Source: Pseudonocardia benzenivorans CB1190
Lineage (GTDB): Bacteria; Actinomycetota; Actinomycetes; Mycobacteriales; Pseudonocardiaceae
Assembly: GCF_000196675.2 (NCBI RefSeq)
Contig: NC_015312.1
Span: 4,960,001-5,024,000, forward strand
Direction of reading: 5' to 3'
DNA: 64,000 nt
A program made the position numbers and the translations under genes. The stretch's first letter is position 1. Each line of letters starts with the position of its first letter. Positions 1 through 7,900 of the stretch are shown here, one piece after another. The notes below the pieces were generated by a model, which saw only the letters and a program-made list of their open reading frames with translations, had not been told where the DNA came from and searched no databases.

Positions 1-470
1 CGGATGAGGCCACGGAAGTCGTTGAACCGGCCGTAGACCTTCGACAGCGCGATGTGCCTGGCGACGAAGCGCACCGCGGAGTGGTCGGCGTCGATCTCGT
101 AGACGCCGGGCGCGGGCGGCTCGAGGCTCGGGTCGGCGATCAGCAGGATGTCGCCGAGCTCGGCGTGCTTGCCCCACTCGACCTCGACGGAGTTGCTCAC
201 GCTCTGGAAACCGCCGAAGTCGGTCCGCACCCGGTAGTCGCCCGGCACGACAGCGGCGGCGAAGTAGCCGAACGGGTCGCTGTCGGCGTGGGCCACCCGG
301 CGGTTGGACCGGTCGAACACCGAGACCTCGGCGCCGCCGACGGGTTTGCCGTCCGCGTCACGGACCTGGCCGCTGAGCAGCCCGCCGGTCAGCGGGATCG
401 GCATGAGTGCACTCCGCCCGGTGGCCGCGCCGCGCCCCGGTCTCGTCCCACGACGCTTGAAACCGAACAT
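1..470 (-). CDS. YceI-family protein with N-terminal carboxypeptidase-regulatory-like fold (partial)
   Basis: The 5' part of this gene is present and its 3' end runs off the window. The protein begins MFGFKRR. Residues about 28-95 look like a carboxypeptidase-regulatory (beta-sandwich) domain, with motifs SGQVRDADGKPVGGAEVSV and FGYFAAAVVPGDYRV. A YceI start follows at about residue 118 (YEIDADHSAVRFVARH, then GRFNDFRG). YceI proteins are lipocalin-like isoprenoid-binding proteins. I chose the ATG at 470 because GAAAGGG lies about 10 nt upstream; an in-frame ATG at 404 would drop 22 residues. No signal peptide is seen, so it is probably cytoplasmic. The ligand is unknown. Confidence 0.8.
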   Translation of the reverse strand, partial: MFGFKRRGTRPGRGAATGRSALMPIPLTGGLLSGQVRDADGKPVGGAEVSVFDRSNRRVAHADSDPFGYFAAAVVPGDYRVRTDFGGFQSVSNSVEVEWGKHAELGDILLIADPSLEPPAPGVYEIDADHSAVRFVARHIALSKVYGRFNDFRGLI

Positions 471-661
471 CCGACAGCACCCTTTCGCCCTCTCGGCGGA
501 CGCCGCGCCCGCGCGATCGGGGCCCACGATTGCACGGCGCGTAGTCGAGCGCCCGTCGGTTCGTGGGATATACCACAGAATAACCACCGAGAGTGACAAT
601 CAGTAAGGAACGATCACGAAAGGGTCACGGCGATGAGTGGTCCCCTGTCGTCGACGACCGT

Positions 662-3196
662 TCACTCCTCGGCGTCGTCGCCGCCCGATCCGCCCCGCAT
701 GAGCCAGATGACGTTTTCCAGCTCGTCGGGCTTGACGAGCACGTCGCGTGCCTTCGAGCCCTCGGAGGGTCCGACGACACCGCGCGTCTCCAGCAGGTCC
801 ATCAGCCGGCCCGCCTTGGCGAACCCGACCCGCAGCTTGCGCTGCAGCATCGACGTCGACCCGAACTGGGAGGTGACGATCAGCTCGGTGGCCTGCACGA
901 GGAGCTCGAGGTCGTCGCCGATGTCGGCGTCGATCTCCTTCTTCTCGCCGGCCTTCGCCGCCGTGACGCCCTCGGTGTAGCTGGGTTCGGCCTGGTCCTT
1001 GGTGAAGCCGACGACGTCGGCGATCTCCTCGTCGGAGACGTACGCGCCCTGCATGCGGACGGGCTTGCCGGCGCCCATGGGCAGGTAGAGCCCGTCGCCC
1101 ATGCCGATGAGCTTCTCCGCGCCGGGCTGGTCCAGGATGACCCGGCTGTCGGTCAGCGACGACGTCGCGAACGCCAGCCGCGAGGGCACGTTGGTCTTGA
1201 TCAGGCCGGTCACGACGTCGACCGACGGGCGCTGCGTCGCCAGCACGAGGTGGATGCCGGCGGCGCGCGCCTTCTGCGTGATGCGCACGACCGCGTCCTC
1301 GACGTCGCGCGGGGCGGTCATCATGAGGTCGGCGAGCTCGTCGACGATGCAGAGGATGTAGGGGTAGGGCCGGTACTCCCGCTCGGAGCCCAGCGGCGCG
1401 GTGATCTCGCCGGAGCGCACCTTGCGGTTGAAGTCGTCGACGTGGCGGACCTTGTTGGCCTGCATGTCCTGGTAGCGCTGCTCCATCTCCTCCACGAGCC
1501 AGGCGAGCGCGGAGGCGGCCTTCTTCGGCTGCGTGATGATGGGCGTGATCAGGTGCGGGATGCCCTCGTACGGGGTCAGCTCGACCATCTTCGGGTCGAT
1601 GAGGATCATCCGGACCTCGTCCGGGGTCGCCCTGCTGAGCAGCGAGACGAGCATCGAGTTGACGAAGCTCGACTTGCCGGAGCCCGTGGAGCCCGCGACC
1701 AGCAGGTGCGGCATCTTCGCCAGGTTGGCGCAGAGGAAGTGGCCCTCGATGTCCTTGCCGAGCCCGATCACCATGGGGTGCTGCTCGTTGCGCGCGTTGG
1801 CCGAGCGCAGCACGTCGCCGAGCCGGACCATCTCGCGGTCGGTGTTGGGCACCTCGATGCCGACCGCCGACTTGCCCGGGATCGGCGCCAGCAGCCGCAC
1901 GTTGTCCGTGGCGACGGCGTAGGCGATGTTGCGGGTGAGCTGCGTGATCTTCTCGACCTTGACCGCCGGCCCGAGCTCGATCTCGTAGCGGGTGACGGTC
2001 GGTCCGCGGGTGAAGCCGGTGACCTGGGCGTCCACATTGAACTGGTCGAGGACGCCGGTGATCGCCTCGATCATGGCGTCGTTGGCGCTGCTGCGCGTCT
2101 TCGGGACCGGTCCGCTCGGGAGCATGTCCGGTGGCGGCAGGACGTACGCGGTGTCGCCCGACGGCTCGCGGATCGCGAGCGACATCTGCTCGCCCGTCGG
2201 CGGGTTGTCCGGCTCGGAGACGGGTTCGGCCGCCCGGACCGGGCGGCGTGGGGTGCGCGTGGGCGCCGTGGGTTCCTCCGCGGCGGGCTCGGGCGTGGGC
2301 CCCGCGGTACCGGCCTCGTCACGGTAGGCGTCCGCGGCGTTCTGCCGGCGTCGCGACGGGCGGCGCAGCCGGGGGGCGGCGGCGGCGTCGGCGACCGGGT
2401 CGTCCTGCGCCGCGGCGTTCTCGGCGACCTCGTCGACACCGTCCTCGGTGTCGTCGGGCACCGGCCTGCCGAGCAGCCGCCGGACGCGGTCGGGCAGCTC
2501 GCGGACGGGCGTCCCCGTCAGGACGAGGAACCCGTAGCCCGACAACAGGACCAGCACCGGGACGGCGACGAACGGGCTCAGCCCACTGGCCAGCGGCGTG
2601 CCCGCGAGGTAGCCGACGCCACCGCCCGCCTCGGCCCACCGGCCGGGCTCGGCCGGCGAGCCGGAGAACAGGTGGACGAGCCCCAGCACGCCCAGGACCA
2701 GCAGCAACGACCCCACCGCGACGCGCGGCCTGGCCTCGGGGTGGGCCTCGGTCGTCATCAGCACGATGCCGACGATCACCAGTACGACGGGCAGCAGGAC
2801 GCCCGGCGTGCCGAACACCGCGCCCACCGCCGTGGACAGGCCGCGTCCGACGGGGCCGCCCGCGCCCCACCAGATGCCCGCCGCGGCGACGACGGCGAGC
2901 ACGATGAACCCGACACCCAGCCCGTCGCGCCGGTGCGCGGGGTCGATCTCGCGGGTCCGGCCCGCGGCCCTGCCCGCCGACCTCCCCAGCCTGACGACGC
3001 CGCGCCCCACCGCGTCGATGCCCTTGTCGATGAGGTCGGGTCCCTTGCGCGGCGCCGGGGGCCGGCGACCCGACGGCCGCCGTGCGGTGGACGAGCCCCG
3101 CGTGCGCGAGGTGGAGCCCGACGCGGGACGACGGCCCGACCCGGCGGCGGCTCGCGTCGTACCACGAGCACCACCGGTCGACGCGCGTCCTGCCAT
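662..3196 (-). CDS. ftsK: DNA translocase FtsK/SpoIIIE
   Basis: 844 aa from the ATG at 3196. FtsK is a septal ATP-driven DNA pump that clears chromosome termini during division. The N-terminus is basic and low-complexity. About four membrane helices lie within residues 90-230, followed by an acidic/proline linker. The RecA-like motor has Walker A GSTGSGKSS near residue 500 and Walker B CIVDELADLMM. The last ~65 residues form the DNA-reading winged-helix gamma domain (SQFGSTSMLQRKLRVGFAKAGRLMD is split by its key residues SMLQR and GRLMD). In mycobacteria ftsK lies close to rnj-dapA on the same strand; here rnj is about 23 kb away, so a large insertion separates them. Confidence 0.97.
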   Translation of the reverse strand: MAGRASTGGARGTTRAAAGSGRRPASGSTSRTRGSSTARRPSGRRPPAPRKGPDLIDKGIDAVGRGVVRLGRSAGRAAGRTREIDPAHRRDGLGVGFIVLAVVAAAGIWWGAGGPVGRGLSTAVGAVFGTPGVLLPVVLVIVGIVLMTTEAHPEARPRVAVGSLLLVLGVLGLVHLFSGSPAEPGRWAEAGGGVGYLAGTPLASGLSPFVAVPVLVLLSGYGFLVLTGTPVRELPDRVRRLLGRPVPDDTEDGVDEVAENAAAQDDPVADAAAAPRLRRPSRRRQNAADAYRDEAGTAGPTPEPAAEEPTAPTRTPRRPVRAAEPVSEPDNPPTGEQMSLAIREPSGDTAYVLPPPDMLPSGPVPKTRSSANDAMIEAITGVLDQFNVDAQVTGFTRGPTVTRYEIELGPAVKVEKITQLTRNIAYAVATDNVRLLAPIPGKSAVGIEVPNTDREMVRLGDVLRSANARNEQHPMVIGLGKDIEGHFLCANLAKMPHLLVAGSTGSGKSSFVNSMLVSLLSRATPDEVRMILIDPKMVELTPYEGIPHLITPIITQPKKAASALAWLVEEMEQRYQDMQANKVRHVDDFNRKVRSGEITAPLGSEREYRPYPYILCIVDELADLMMTAPRDVEDAVVRITQKARAAGIHLVLATQRPSVDVVTGLIKTNVPSRLAFATSSLTDSRVILDQPGAEKLIGMGDGLYLPMGAGKPVRMQGAYVSDEEIADVVGFTKDQAEPSYTEGVTAAKAGEKKEIDADIGDDLELLVQATELIVTSQFGSTSMLQRKLRVGFAKAGRLMDLLETRGVVGPSEGSKARDVLVKPDELENVIWLMRGGSGGDDAEE

Positions 3197-3311
3197 GCCC
3201 GACACCGTAACCGGAACCGGGCCCCGGACGAGGTACCGACGCACCCCCGGCCGGCGGGTGCGGCGCCGGTCACGGGCCGTCCCAGGGGTACCCAGGGCCC
3301 GGGGCCCCGGG

Positions 3312-3908
3312 TCAGGTCGTGACCTTCGGCGGCGCGGCGTCGAGCACCAGCGCCTGGCGCTTGCCGTGCACGGTCAGGTACCGCAGGCCGTCCGGGCCGG
3401 CCTGGAAGCGGCGGCGGGATCGGCGGGGCAGCCACACCAACGCACCGGCCTCCAGCGTGAGGTCGCCGCGTTCGGTGGCGAGCAGGCCGCTGCCGTCGAG
3501 GACGACGAGCAGCACGTCGAGATCGGGGCCGGTGTGGTCGCCGATCCCGGCGTCCGGCGCGAGCCGCACGACGTTGGAGTCCAGGTCGCGTCGACGCATC
3601 TCCAGCTTCCACTCGATCCCGGCGGCGTCCGGGTCCTGCGTCCCGCGGTGTAGGTCACCGACGATGCGCGGCAACGGGGTGGCGGCGAGCTTGCTGATCC
3701 GGATCCGCCACACCGGGCCGCGCTCGACGTACTCCCAGCCGTAGCCGCCGGGCAGGTCGGAGTCGAACTCGTCGCGCAGGTGCTTCGGATCGTGGTTGTT
3801 GACCAGGACGAACGACTCACCCACGGCGAGGGCGTCGTAGGTCCGGAAGATCGTCGGGTGCTTGTCGGGCTTGCGGAGGGGGCGGACGTCGAGCTCGAGC
3901 GCGGTCAT
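3312..3908 (-). CDS. DUF2249 domain-cupin fusion protein
   Basis: 198 aa. Residues 1-75 match DUF2249 (LDVRPLRKPDKHPTIF, then FVLVNNHDPKHL and GWEYVERGP), a small TusA-like fold often found near nitric-oxide or anaerobic redox genes. Residues about 85-190 form a single cupin barrel (DHTGPDLDVLLVVLDGSG, TLEAGALVWLPRRSRR). No enzymatic reaction can be assigned. The gene diverges from the ferredoxin operon and shares its operator (3916-3940). A TATAAA box lies 7 nt before the ATG, so the transcript is probably leaderless. A role in redox or reactive-nitrogen stress is inferred from DUF2249 context only. Confidence 0.85.
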   Translation of the reverse strand: MTALELDVRPLRKPDKHPTIFRTYDALAVGESFVLVNNHDPKHLRDEFDSDLPGGYGWEYVERGPVWRIRISKLAATPLPRIVGDLHRGTQDPDAAGIEWKLEMRRRDLDSNVVRLAPDAGIGDHTGPDLDVLLVVLDGSGLLATERGDLTLEAGALVWLPRRSRRRFQAGPDGLRYLTVHGKRQALVLDAAPPKVTT

Positions 3909-3915
3909 GCGGCAA

Positions 3916-3940
3916 TTTATACAAGCGAGTGTTGTGTAAA
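3916..3940. promoter_or_regulatory. Divergent promoter with inverted-repeat operator
   Basis: TTTATACAA (3916-3924) and TTGTGTAAA (3932-3940) form an inverted repeat matching at 8 of 9 positions around a 7-nt spacer. The right arm runs into TAAACT (3937-3942), a plausible -10 box exactly 6 nt before the ferredoxin GTG. The left arm read on the minus strand supplies TATAAA 7 nt before the DUF2249 ATG. A protein bound here would cover both -10 boxes. The obvious candidate is the winged-helix regulator encoded at 4290-4970. Confidence 0.7.
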
Positions 3941-3948
3941 CTCAAGCC

Positions 3949-4293
3949 GTGGCCTATGTGATCGGACTCCCCTGCGTCGACGTGCTCGACCGGGCCTGTG
4001 TGGACGAGTGCCCGGTGGACTGCATCTACGAGGGCGAACGCGCGCTCTACATCCACCCCGACGAATGCGTCGACTGCGGCGCCTGCGAGCCGGTCTGTCC
4101 GGTCGAGGCGATCTACTACGAGGACGACCTCCCGGAGTCGCTGCAGGAGTACCAGGCCGACAACGCCCGGTTCTTCGCCGAGCCGCTGCCCGGCCGCGAC
4201 GCCCCGCTCGGCAGCCCGGGCGGCGCGGCGAAGCTCGGCCCGATCGGGGCCGACACCCCGCTGGTGGCCGGCCAGCCGCCGCGCGGCACGTGA
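3949..4293 (+). CDS. fdxA: 7Fe (3Fe-4S/4Fe-4S) ferredoxin
   Basis: 114 aa, GTG start 6 nt after a TAAACT box, hence probably leaderless. Cysteines at 9, 17, 21 and 25 and at 40, 43, 46 and 50 follow the seven-iron ferredoxin pattern (CVDECPVDCIYEG; CVDCGACEPVCP). These proteins carry single electrons to P450s or reductases. It is first in a four-gene run with 1-4 nt overlaps: ferredoxin, winged-helix regulator, membrane protein, cupin. The C-terminal 35 residues are proline/glycine-rich, as in other actinobacterial FdxA proteins. Confidence 0.93.
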   Translation: MAYVIGLPCVDVLDRACVDECPVDCIYEGERALYIHPDECVDCGACEPVCPVEAIYYEDDLPESLQEYQADNARFFAEPLPGRDAPLGSPGGAAKLGPIGADTPLVAGQPPRGT

Positions 4294-4970
4294 GCGGCGA
4301 GCGCGGCGCCGCCCGTCGCGACGTGGTGCTCGCGGCCCTGCGGGACGCGGCCGAGCCGCTGGGCGTCGCCGAGATCGCGGCGCGGCTGCGCGTCCACCCC
4401 AACACCGTCCGGTTCCACCTCGACGCGCTCGTTGACGCCGGACGGGCCGAACGCGTGCCGGTCGCCCCGACGGGCCCGGGCCGGCCGCCGCTGCTGTTCC
4501 GGGCCCGCCCCGGCATGGACCCCACCGGCCCCCGCAACTACCGGCTGCTCGCGGCGGCGCTCGTCGAGAACCTCGCCGCCGGACCCGATCCCGCCGCCGC
4601 CGCGGCCGCCGCCGGCCGCGCCTGGGGAGCCCGGCTGGCCGACGGCCCCCCGGCCGCGTCCGGCCCCGACGGGGTGCGCTCGCTCGTCACCCTGCTCGAC
4701 GAGCTCGGTTTCGCCCCGCAGTGGCCCGCCCCGGGCCGGCCCGACGACCAGCTGGCGCTGCGGCACTGCCCGTTCCTGGAGCTGGCGACCACCGACGCGC
4801 AGGTCGTCTGCCCGCTGCACCTCGGCCTCATGCAGGGGGCGCTGACCGCACTCGCCGCCCCGGTCTCCGTCGAACGCCTCGAACCGTTCGCCGGCCCCGA
4901 CCTGTGCCTGGCCCACCTGTCCCGTTCCCCGTCCACCGCCGTGGGCGGCTCCCGAGAGGACGACCACTGA
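4290..4970 (+). CDS. Winged-helix (ArsR/DeoR-like) regulator with C-terminal cysteines
   Basis: 226 aa from a GTG that overlaps the ferredoxin stop (GTGA). Residues 5-75 form a winged helix (EPLGVAEIAARLRVHPNTVRFHLDALVDAG, recognised by its AARL and NTVRFHLD parts). The C-terminal half carries Cys160, Cys174 and Cys206, each next to or near a His (HCPF, VCPLH, CLAH). That layout resembles SufR-like regulators that bind an Fe-S cluster. Being co-transcribed with a ferredoxin and facing a DUF2249 gene, it probably senses a redox or NO-type signal and represses both promoters at 3916-3940. Cluster binding is inferred. Confidence 0.78.
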   Translation: MSGERGAARRDVVLAALRDAAEPLGVAEIAARLRVHPNTVRFHLDALVDAGRAERVPVAPTGPGRPPLLFRARPGMDPTGPRNYRLLAAALVENLAAGPDPAAAAAAAGRAWGARLADGPPAASGPDGVRSLVTLLDELGFAPQWPAPGRPDDQLALRHCPFLELATTDAQVVCPLHLGLMQGALTALAAPVSVERLEPFAGPDLCLAHLSRSPSTAVGGSREDDH

Positions 4971-5395
4971 TGCCCGCAGGACCCGCCGTCGCGGTCGCCG
5001 TGACCTTCGTCTGGCTCGGCATGGTGCTGGCGATCTCGTTCCTCGAGGCGCCGCTGAAGTTCCGTGCCCCCGACGTCACCGTCCGCATCGGCCTCGGGAT
5101 CGGCCGCCTCGTGTTCCGCGCGCTCAACACGGTCGAGGTCGTGCTGGCACTGGCCCTCGTCGTGGTCGCCGCGCTCGGTGCGCCGCCGGCCACGGCCGTC
5201 GTCGCGGGCGCGGTCGCGATCGTCGCGCTGCTCGCACAGCTCGGCGTCGTCCGGCCGCGCCTGACGCGCCGGTCGGACGCCGTGCTCGCCGGCGGTGAGG
5301 CGCCGCGGTCGCGCGGGCACCTCGGCTACGTCGCGCTGGAGATCGTCAAGGTCGCCGCCCTGGTGGTCACCGGCGTCGCACTGTTCACCACCTGA
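4970..5395 (+). CDS. Small integral membrane protein, unknown function
   Basis: 141 aa, four predicted membrane segments (about residues 6-24, 43-66, 69-90 and 118-138) and a conserved-looking WLGMVLAISFLEAPLKF motif after the first. The ATG overlaps the upstream stop (TGATG) and has GAGAGGA about 9 nt upstream. Its position inside the ferredoxin/regulator/cupin operon suggests a membrane partner in the same redox response. I do not recognise a named family. Confidence 0.75.
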   Translation: MPAGPAVAVAVTFVWLGMVLAISFLEAPLKFRAPDVTVRIGLGIGRLVFRALNTVEVVLALALVVVAALGAPPATAVVAGAVAIVALLAQLGVVRPRLTRRSDAVLAGGEAPRSRGHLGYVALEIVKVAALVVTGVALFTT

Positions 5396-5424
5396 TGCGT
5401 CCCGACCAGCACCCGGAGGACACC

Positions 5425-5793
5425 GTGCACACCCCCGAGCCCCGCACCGCCGACACCCCCGGACCCGTCGCCCTCGGCGCGCTGGCCGACACCCACCTCG
5501 ACGCGGCCCGGGCGGCGTCGAGCGGGCGCAGCGCCCACACCGTCGTCGGCGGGCACGGGGCCACGCTGCGCCAGTCGCTGCTCGCCCTCGCCGCAGGCCA
5601 GGGCCTCGCCGAGCACGACAGCCCCGGCGAGGCGACCCTGCACGTGCTGCGCGGCCGGGTCGAGCTCCGCAGCCCTGCCGGCGCCGTCGGCGCCGCGGCG
5701 GGCGACCTGCTCGTCGTCCCGGCCGAGCGGCACGACCTGCTGGCCGTCGAGGACTCGGTGGTGCTGCTGACCGTCGCCGTCCGCGGCACCTGA
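5425..5793 (+). CDS. Cupin-domain protein
   Basis: 122 aa from the GTG at 5425, chosen because GGAGGA lies 4-5 nt upstream. An in-frame ATG at 5395 overlaps the previous stop but lacks a ribosome site and would add 10 residues. Residues about 45-120 form a single-domain cupin (GEATLHVLRGRVELRS, then GDLLVVPAERHDL). Metal or ligand is unknown. It is the last gene of the ferredoxin operon and the second cupin at the locus, the other being fused to DUF2249. The IS element begins 94 nt downstream. Confidence 0.8.
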   Translation: MHTPEPRTADTPGPVALGALADTHLDAARAASSGRSAHTVVGGHGATLRQSLLALAAGQGLAEHDSPGEATLHVLRGRVELRSPAGAVGAAAGDLLVVPAERHDLLAVEDSVVLLTVAVRGT

Positions 5794-5884
5794 GCCGCCG
5801 CAGCGGGCAGCCGCCGGCACCCCGCGCCCGGCGCCCGCCGCGGGACCCGTCGCCCGTGGCCCCGCCCCGGCGCGACGGGCCGGC

Positions 5885-5905
5885 TCAGAGAGTGTTGTGA
5901 AACCT
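5885..5905 (+). repeat. IS left target repeat and terminal inverted repeat
   Basis: TCA target duplication (5885-5887) followed by the 18-bp left inverted terminal repeat (5888-5905). The partner at 6856-6873 is its reverse complement with two mismatches. Confidence 0.88.
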
Positions 5906-6873
5906 GGTGATCACTCGGCGTGGCGGCCGTAGTAGTCGCCCGGACCTGTTGATCATCCGGTCGGGTGTGTGTCTGTACCTGCAAACCGGCGTATGACTCC
6001 TCGGTGACCGACGCCCAGTGGGTGTTGATCGAGCCGTTGCTGCCCCGCCCGGCGGCGGTGTTGGGCGGGCGCCCGTACGTGCACTCCCGCCGGTTGATCA
6101 TCGACACGATCTCTTATGTGCTGGTCAGCGGGTGCGCCTGGCGGCTGGTCCCGCACGATCTGGCCCCGTGGAGCATCGCCTACCAGTGGTTTCGGGCCTG
6201 GACCCGCGACGGCACCTGGGACCGGGTCCACGAGGTGCTGCGTGAGCGGGTCCGCATCGCCGACGGGCGTGACCCGCAGCCCTCGGCGGCGGTGCTGGAC
6301 TCCCAGTCGGCGAGGTCCAGCGAGGGCGGTGAACAGATCGGCTACGACGCCGGTAAACGCGTCCGGGGCCGCAAGCGCCACCTGCTGGTCGACACCCTGG
6401 GCCTGGTGCTGCACGTGGTGGTGCACTCGGCGTCGGTGCAGGACCGGGCCGGGGCCCGGTTGATGCTGTCCGGTGCCCGCGCCCGGTTCCCACTGCTCGG
6501 GTTGGTGTGGGTCGACGGCGGTTACGTCAACTCCGTGGACGCCGGCCTGGTCGGTTGGGCCCGGCGCAGTGAGGGGCTGGAGGTGGTCGCGGTGCCGCGT
6601 AACGCCGACGTGAAAGGGTTCCAGGTGCTGCCCCGCCGGTGGGTGGTCGAGAGAACCTTCGGCTGGTTGACGAGGTGTAGACGGTTGGCCCGGGACTACG
6701 AACGCAAGACTGCCCACGCCGAGGCGATGATCAAGTTCGCGATGATCCGGCTGATGGCCGCCCGCCTCGCCGGTGAGGAACTCCCCGCTCCCCGCAGCGA
6801 CATCGAGAAGGAAGCCGCCCGCCGACTAGCAGAAGACCTCAAAGACTGACCACCGAGGTTCTACAACACTCTC
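5888..6873 (+). mobile_element. IS5-family insertion sequence, intact (986 bp)
   Basis: Both ends are visible. The left end starts GAGAGTGTTGTGAAACCT and the right end, read inward, GAGAGTGTTGTAGAACCT; they match at 16 of 18 positions. The element is flanked by a 3-bp direct repeat, TCA (5885-5887 and 6874-6876), as expected for IS5/IS427-type elements with TNA targets. It encodes one uninterrupted transposase. The right-hand TCA is also the stop codon (TGA on the minus strand) of the adjacent lyase gene, so that gene was left intact. Confidence 0.92.
5965..6849 (+). CDS. IS5-family DDE transposase
   Basis: 294 aa from a GTG. The N-terminal helical region has TDAQWVLIEPLLP. The DDE catalytic set is complete: Asp in VLDSQSAR, Asp in VWVDGGYV, and Glu in WVVERTFGWLTRCRRL, the last being the usual IS5 C-terminal signature. 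There is no frameshift or internal stop, so it is likely functional. It cuts and pastes the element via the ends at 5888 and 6873. Two other GTG codons 2 and 4 nt further on are out of frame, so the start is not tightly fixed. Confidence 0.95.
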   Translation: MCVCTCKPAYDSSVTDAQWVLIEPLLPRPAAVLGGRPYVHSRRLIIDTISYVLVSGCAWRLVPHDLAPWSIAYQWFRAWTRDGTWDRVHEVLRERVRIADGRDPQPSAAVLDSQSARSSEGGEQIGYDAGKRVRGRKRHLLVDTLGLVLHVVVHSASVQDRAGARLMLSGARARFPLLGLVWVDGGYVNSVDAGLVGWARRSEGLEVVAVPRNADVKGFQVLPRRWVVERTFGWLTRCRRLARDYERKTAHAEAMIKFAMIRLMAARLAGEELPAPRSDIEKEAARRLAEDLKD

Positions 6874-6876
6874 TCA
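6856..6876 (-). repeat. IS right terminal inverted repeat and target repeat
   Basis: 18-bp right inverted repeat (6856-6873) and the TCA target copy (6874-6876). The target copy doubles as the stop codon of the lyase gene on the minus strand. Confidence 0.88.
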
Positions 6877-7776
6877 GGCGTAACGCTGCTCGGCCGCCCG
6901 GACCTCGGGCAGGCCGACGAGATCGGTGAACTCGTCGAACGTGGGGAGCCCGGCCAGCGCGCCGACCGGCGTGCCGTCGCGGCGCAGGGTCGCCAGCAGC
7001 GCACGGATGCCGGCCGTCGCCGCGAGCAGCGTGCCGATCGGACAGAGGACGACGGCGAACCCGAGCTCGGCGATCCGGTCCAGCGGCAGCGGCGGGGTCC
7101 GGCCGCCCTCGGCCCAGTTGAACAGCAGCGGCGCCGTCCCGGCCAGTGCGGACGCGATCCGCTCGATGTCGCGTTCCGACGTCGGCGCCTCGACGAACAG
7201 CACGTCGGCGCCCGCGTCGCTGAACGCGCGGGCGCGGTCGATCGCGGCGTCGACACCGTCGACGGCGACCGCGTCGGTGCGGGCGATGATCACCGTGTCC
7301 GGGTCCTGGCGCGCGTCGACCGCGGCCCGGAGCTTGCCGAGCATCTCCGGCAGCGCGACGACCTGCTTGCCGCTCATGTGCCCGCAGCGCTTCGGCGTGA
7401 CCTGGTCCTCGAGCTGGATCCCCGCCACACCCGCCTGCTCGTAGAGCCGGACGGTGCGGTGCACGTTGAGGGCGTTGCCGTAGCCGGTGTCGGCGTCGGC
7501 GATCACCGGGAGGTCGACGGCCGCGGCGATCCGCCGGGCGTTGTCGACCATCTCCGTGCCGGTGAGCAGGCCGACGTCGGGACCGCCCAGCAGGGCGGCG
7601 GAGGTGCCGAAGCCGGTCATGTAGACCGCGTCGAAGCCGGCCTGGCCGACGAGGCGGGCGGACAGCGCGTCGTACGCGCCGGGCACGACGAGCGGCCCCT
7701 CGGTCCGTGTCGCGGCGAGCAGGGCGCGCAGCCGGGCCGCGGGTCGCGGTGAACCGGCCGGGTCGGGAGCGGACAC
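6874..7776 (-). CDS. Isocitrate lyase/PEP mutase-family C-C lyase (PrpB-like)
   Basis: 300 aa, GTG start with GAGGAG 5 nt upstream. The family fold shows in VVPGAYDALSARLV, the metal-binding IADADTGYGN, QLEDQVTPKRCGHMSG with the catalytic KRCGH loop, and IARTDA. Members include methylisocitrate lyase, 2,3-dimethylmalate lyase and oxaloacetate hydrolases, which split 2-hydroxy or 2-oxo dicarboxylates. It diverges from the GntR-hyuAB operon and probably handles the carbon skeleton released by that pathway; the exact substrate cannot be read. Its stop codon coincides with the IS target site. Confidence 0.85.
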   Translation of the reverse strand: MSAPDPAGSPRPAARLRALLAATRTEGPLVVPGAYDALSARLVGQAGFDAVYMTGFGTSAALLGGPDVGLLTGTEMVDNARRIAAAVDLPVIADADTGYGNALNVHRTVRLYEQAGVAGIQLEDQVTPKRCGHMSGKQVVALPEMLGKLRAAVDARQDPDTVIIARTDAVAVDGVDAAIDRARAFSDAGADVLFVEAPTSERDIERIASALAGTAPLLFNWAEGGRTPPLPLDRIAELGFAVVLCPIGTLLAATAGIRALLATLRRDGTPVGALAGLPTFDEFTDLVGLPEVRAAEQRYA

Positions 7777-7815
7777 GGTGTCTCCTCGGATCGGTGTCAG
7801 TACCGGGAGTCATTC

Positions 7816-7825
7816 TTGCATGCAT
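7816..7825 (+). promoter_or_regulatory. TTGCATGCAT motif in the lyase/GntR divergent region
   Basis: TTGCATGCAT (contains the palindrome ATGCAT) lies between the two divergent genes. The same decamer with one change, TTGTATGCAT, is at 25866-25875 on the minus strand at the start of the second GntR gene. It is a candidate binding site for one of the island's GntR regulators. Confidence 0.4.
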
Positions 7826-7841
7826 TACGGGCAATCGACCG

Positions 7842-7878
7842 TAGACAACGGCCGCCAGAGGCCATACCTTGCACACAA
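7842..7878 (+). promoter_or_regulatory. Predicted promoter and operator of the GntR-hyuAB operon
   Basis: TAGACA (7842-7847), a 17-nt spacer and TACCTT (7865-7870) form a sigma-A-like promoter. TTGCACACAA (7869-7878), an imperfect TTG-N4-CAA dyad, overlaps the -10 end and the expected start point. That is where a GntR/FCD repressor would block transcription. Confidence 0.5.
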
Positions 7879-7900
7879 TCTTCAGACGAGAGGAGAGCCG

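Noticed and set aside
593..3322. Long plus-strand open frame (over 900 codons) opposite ftsK
   Set aside because: It is rich in Arg/Gly/Asp/His with no domain pattern and mirrors the ftsK coding frame; ftsK on the minus strand has full motifs. Such frames are normal at 73% GC.
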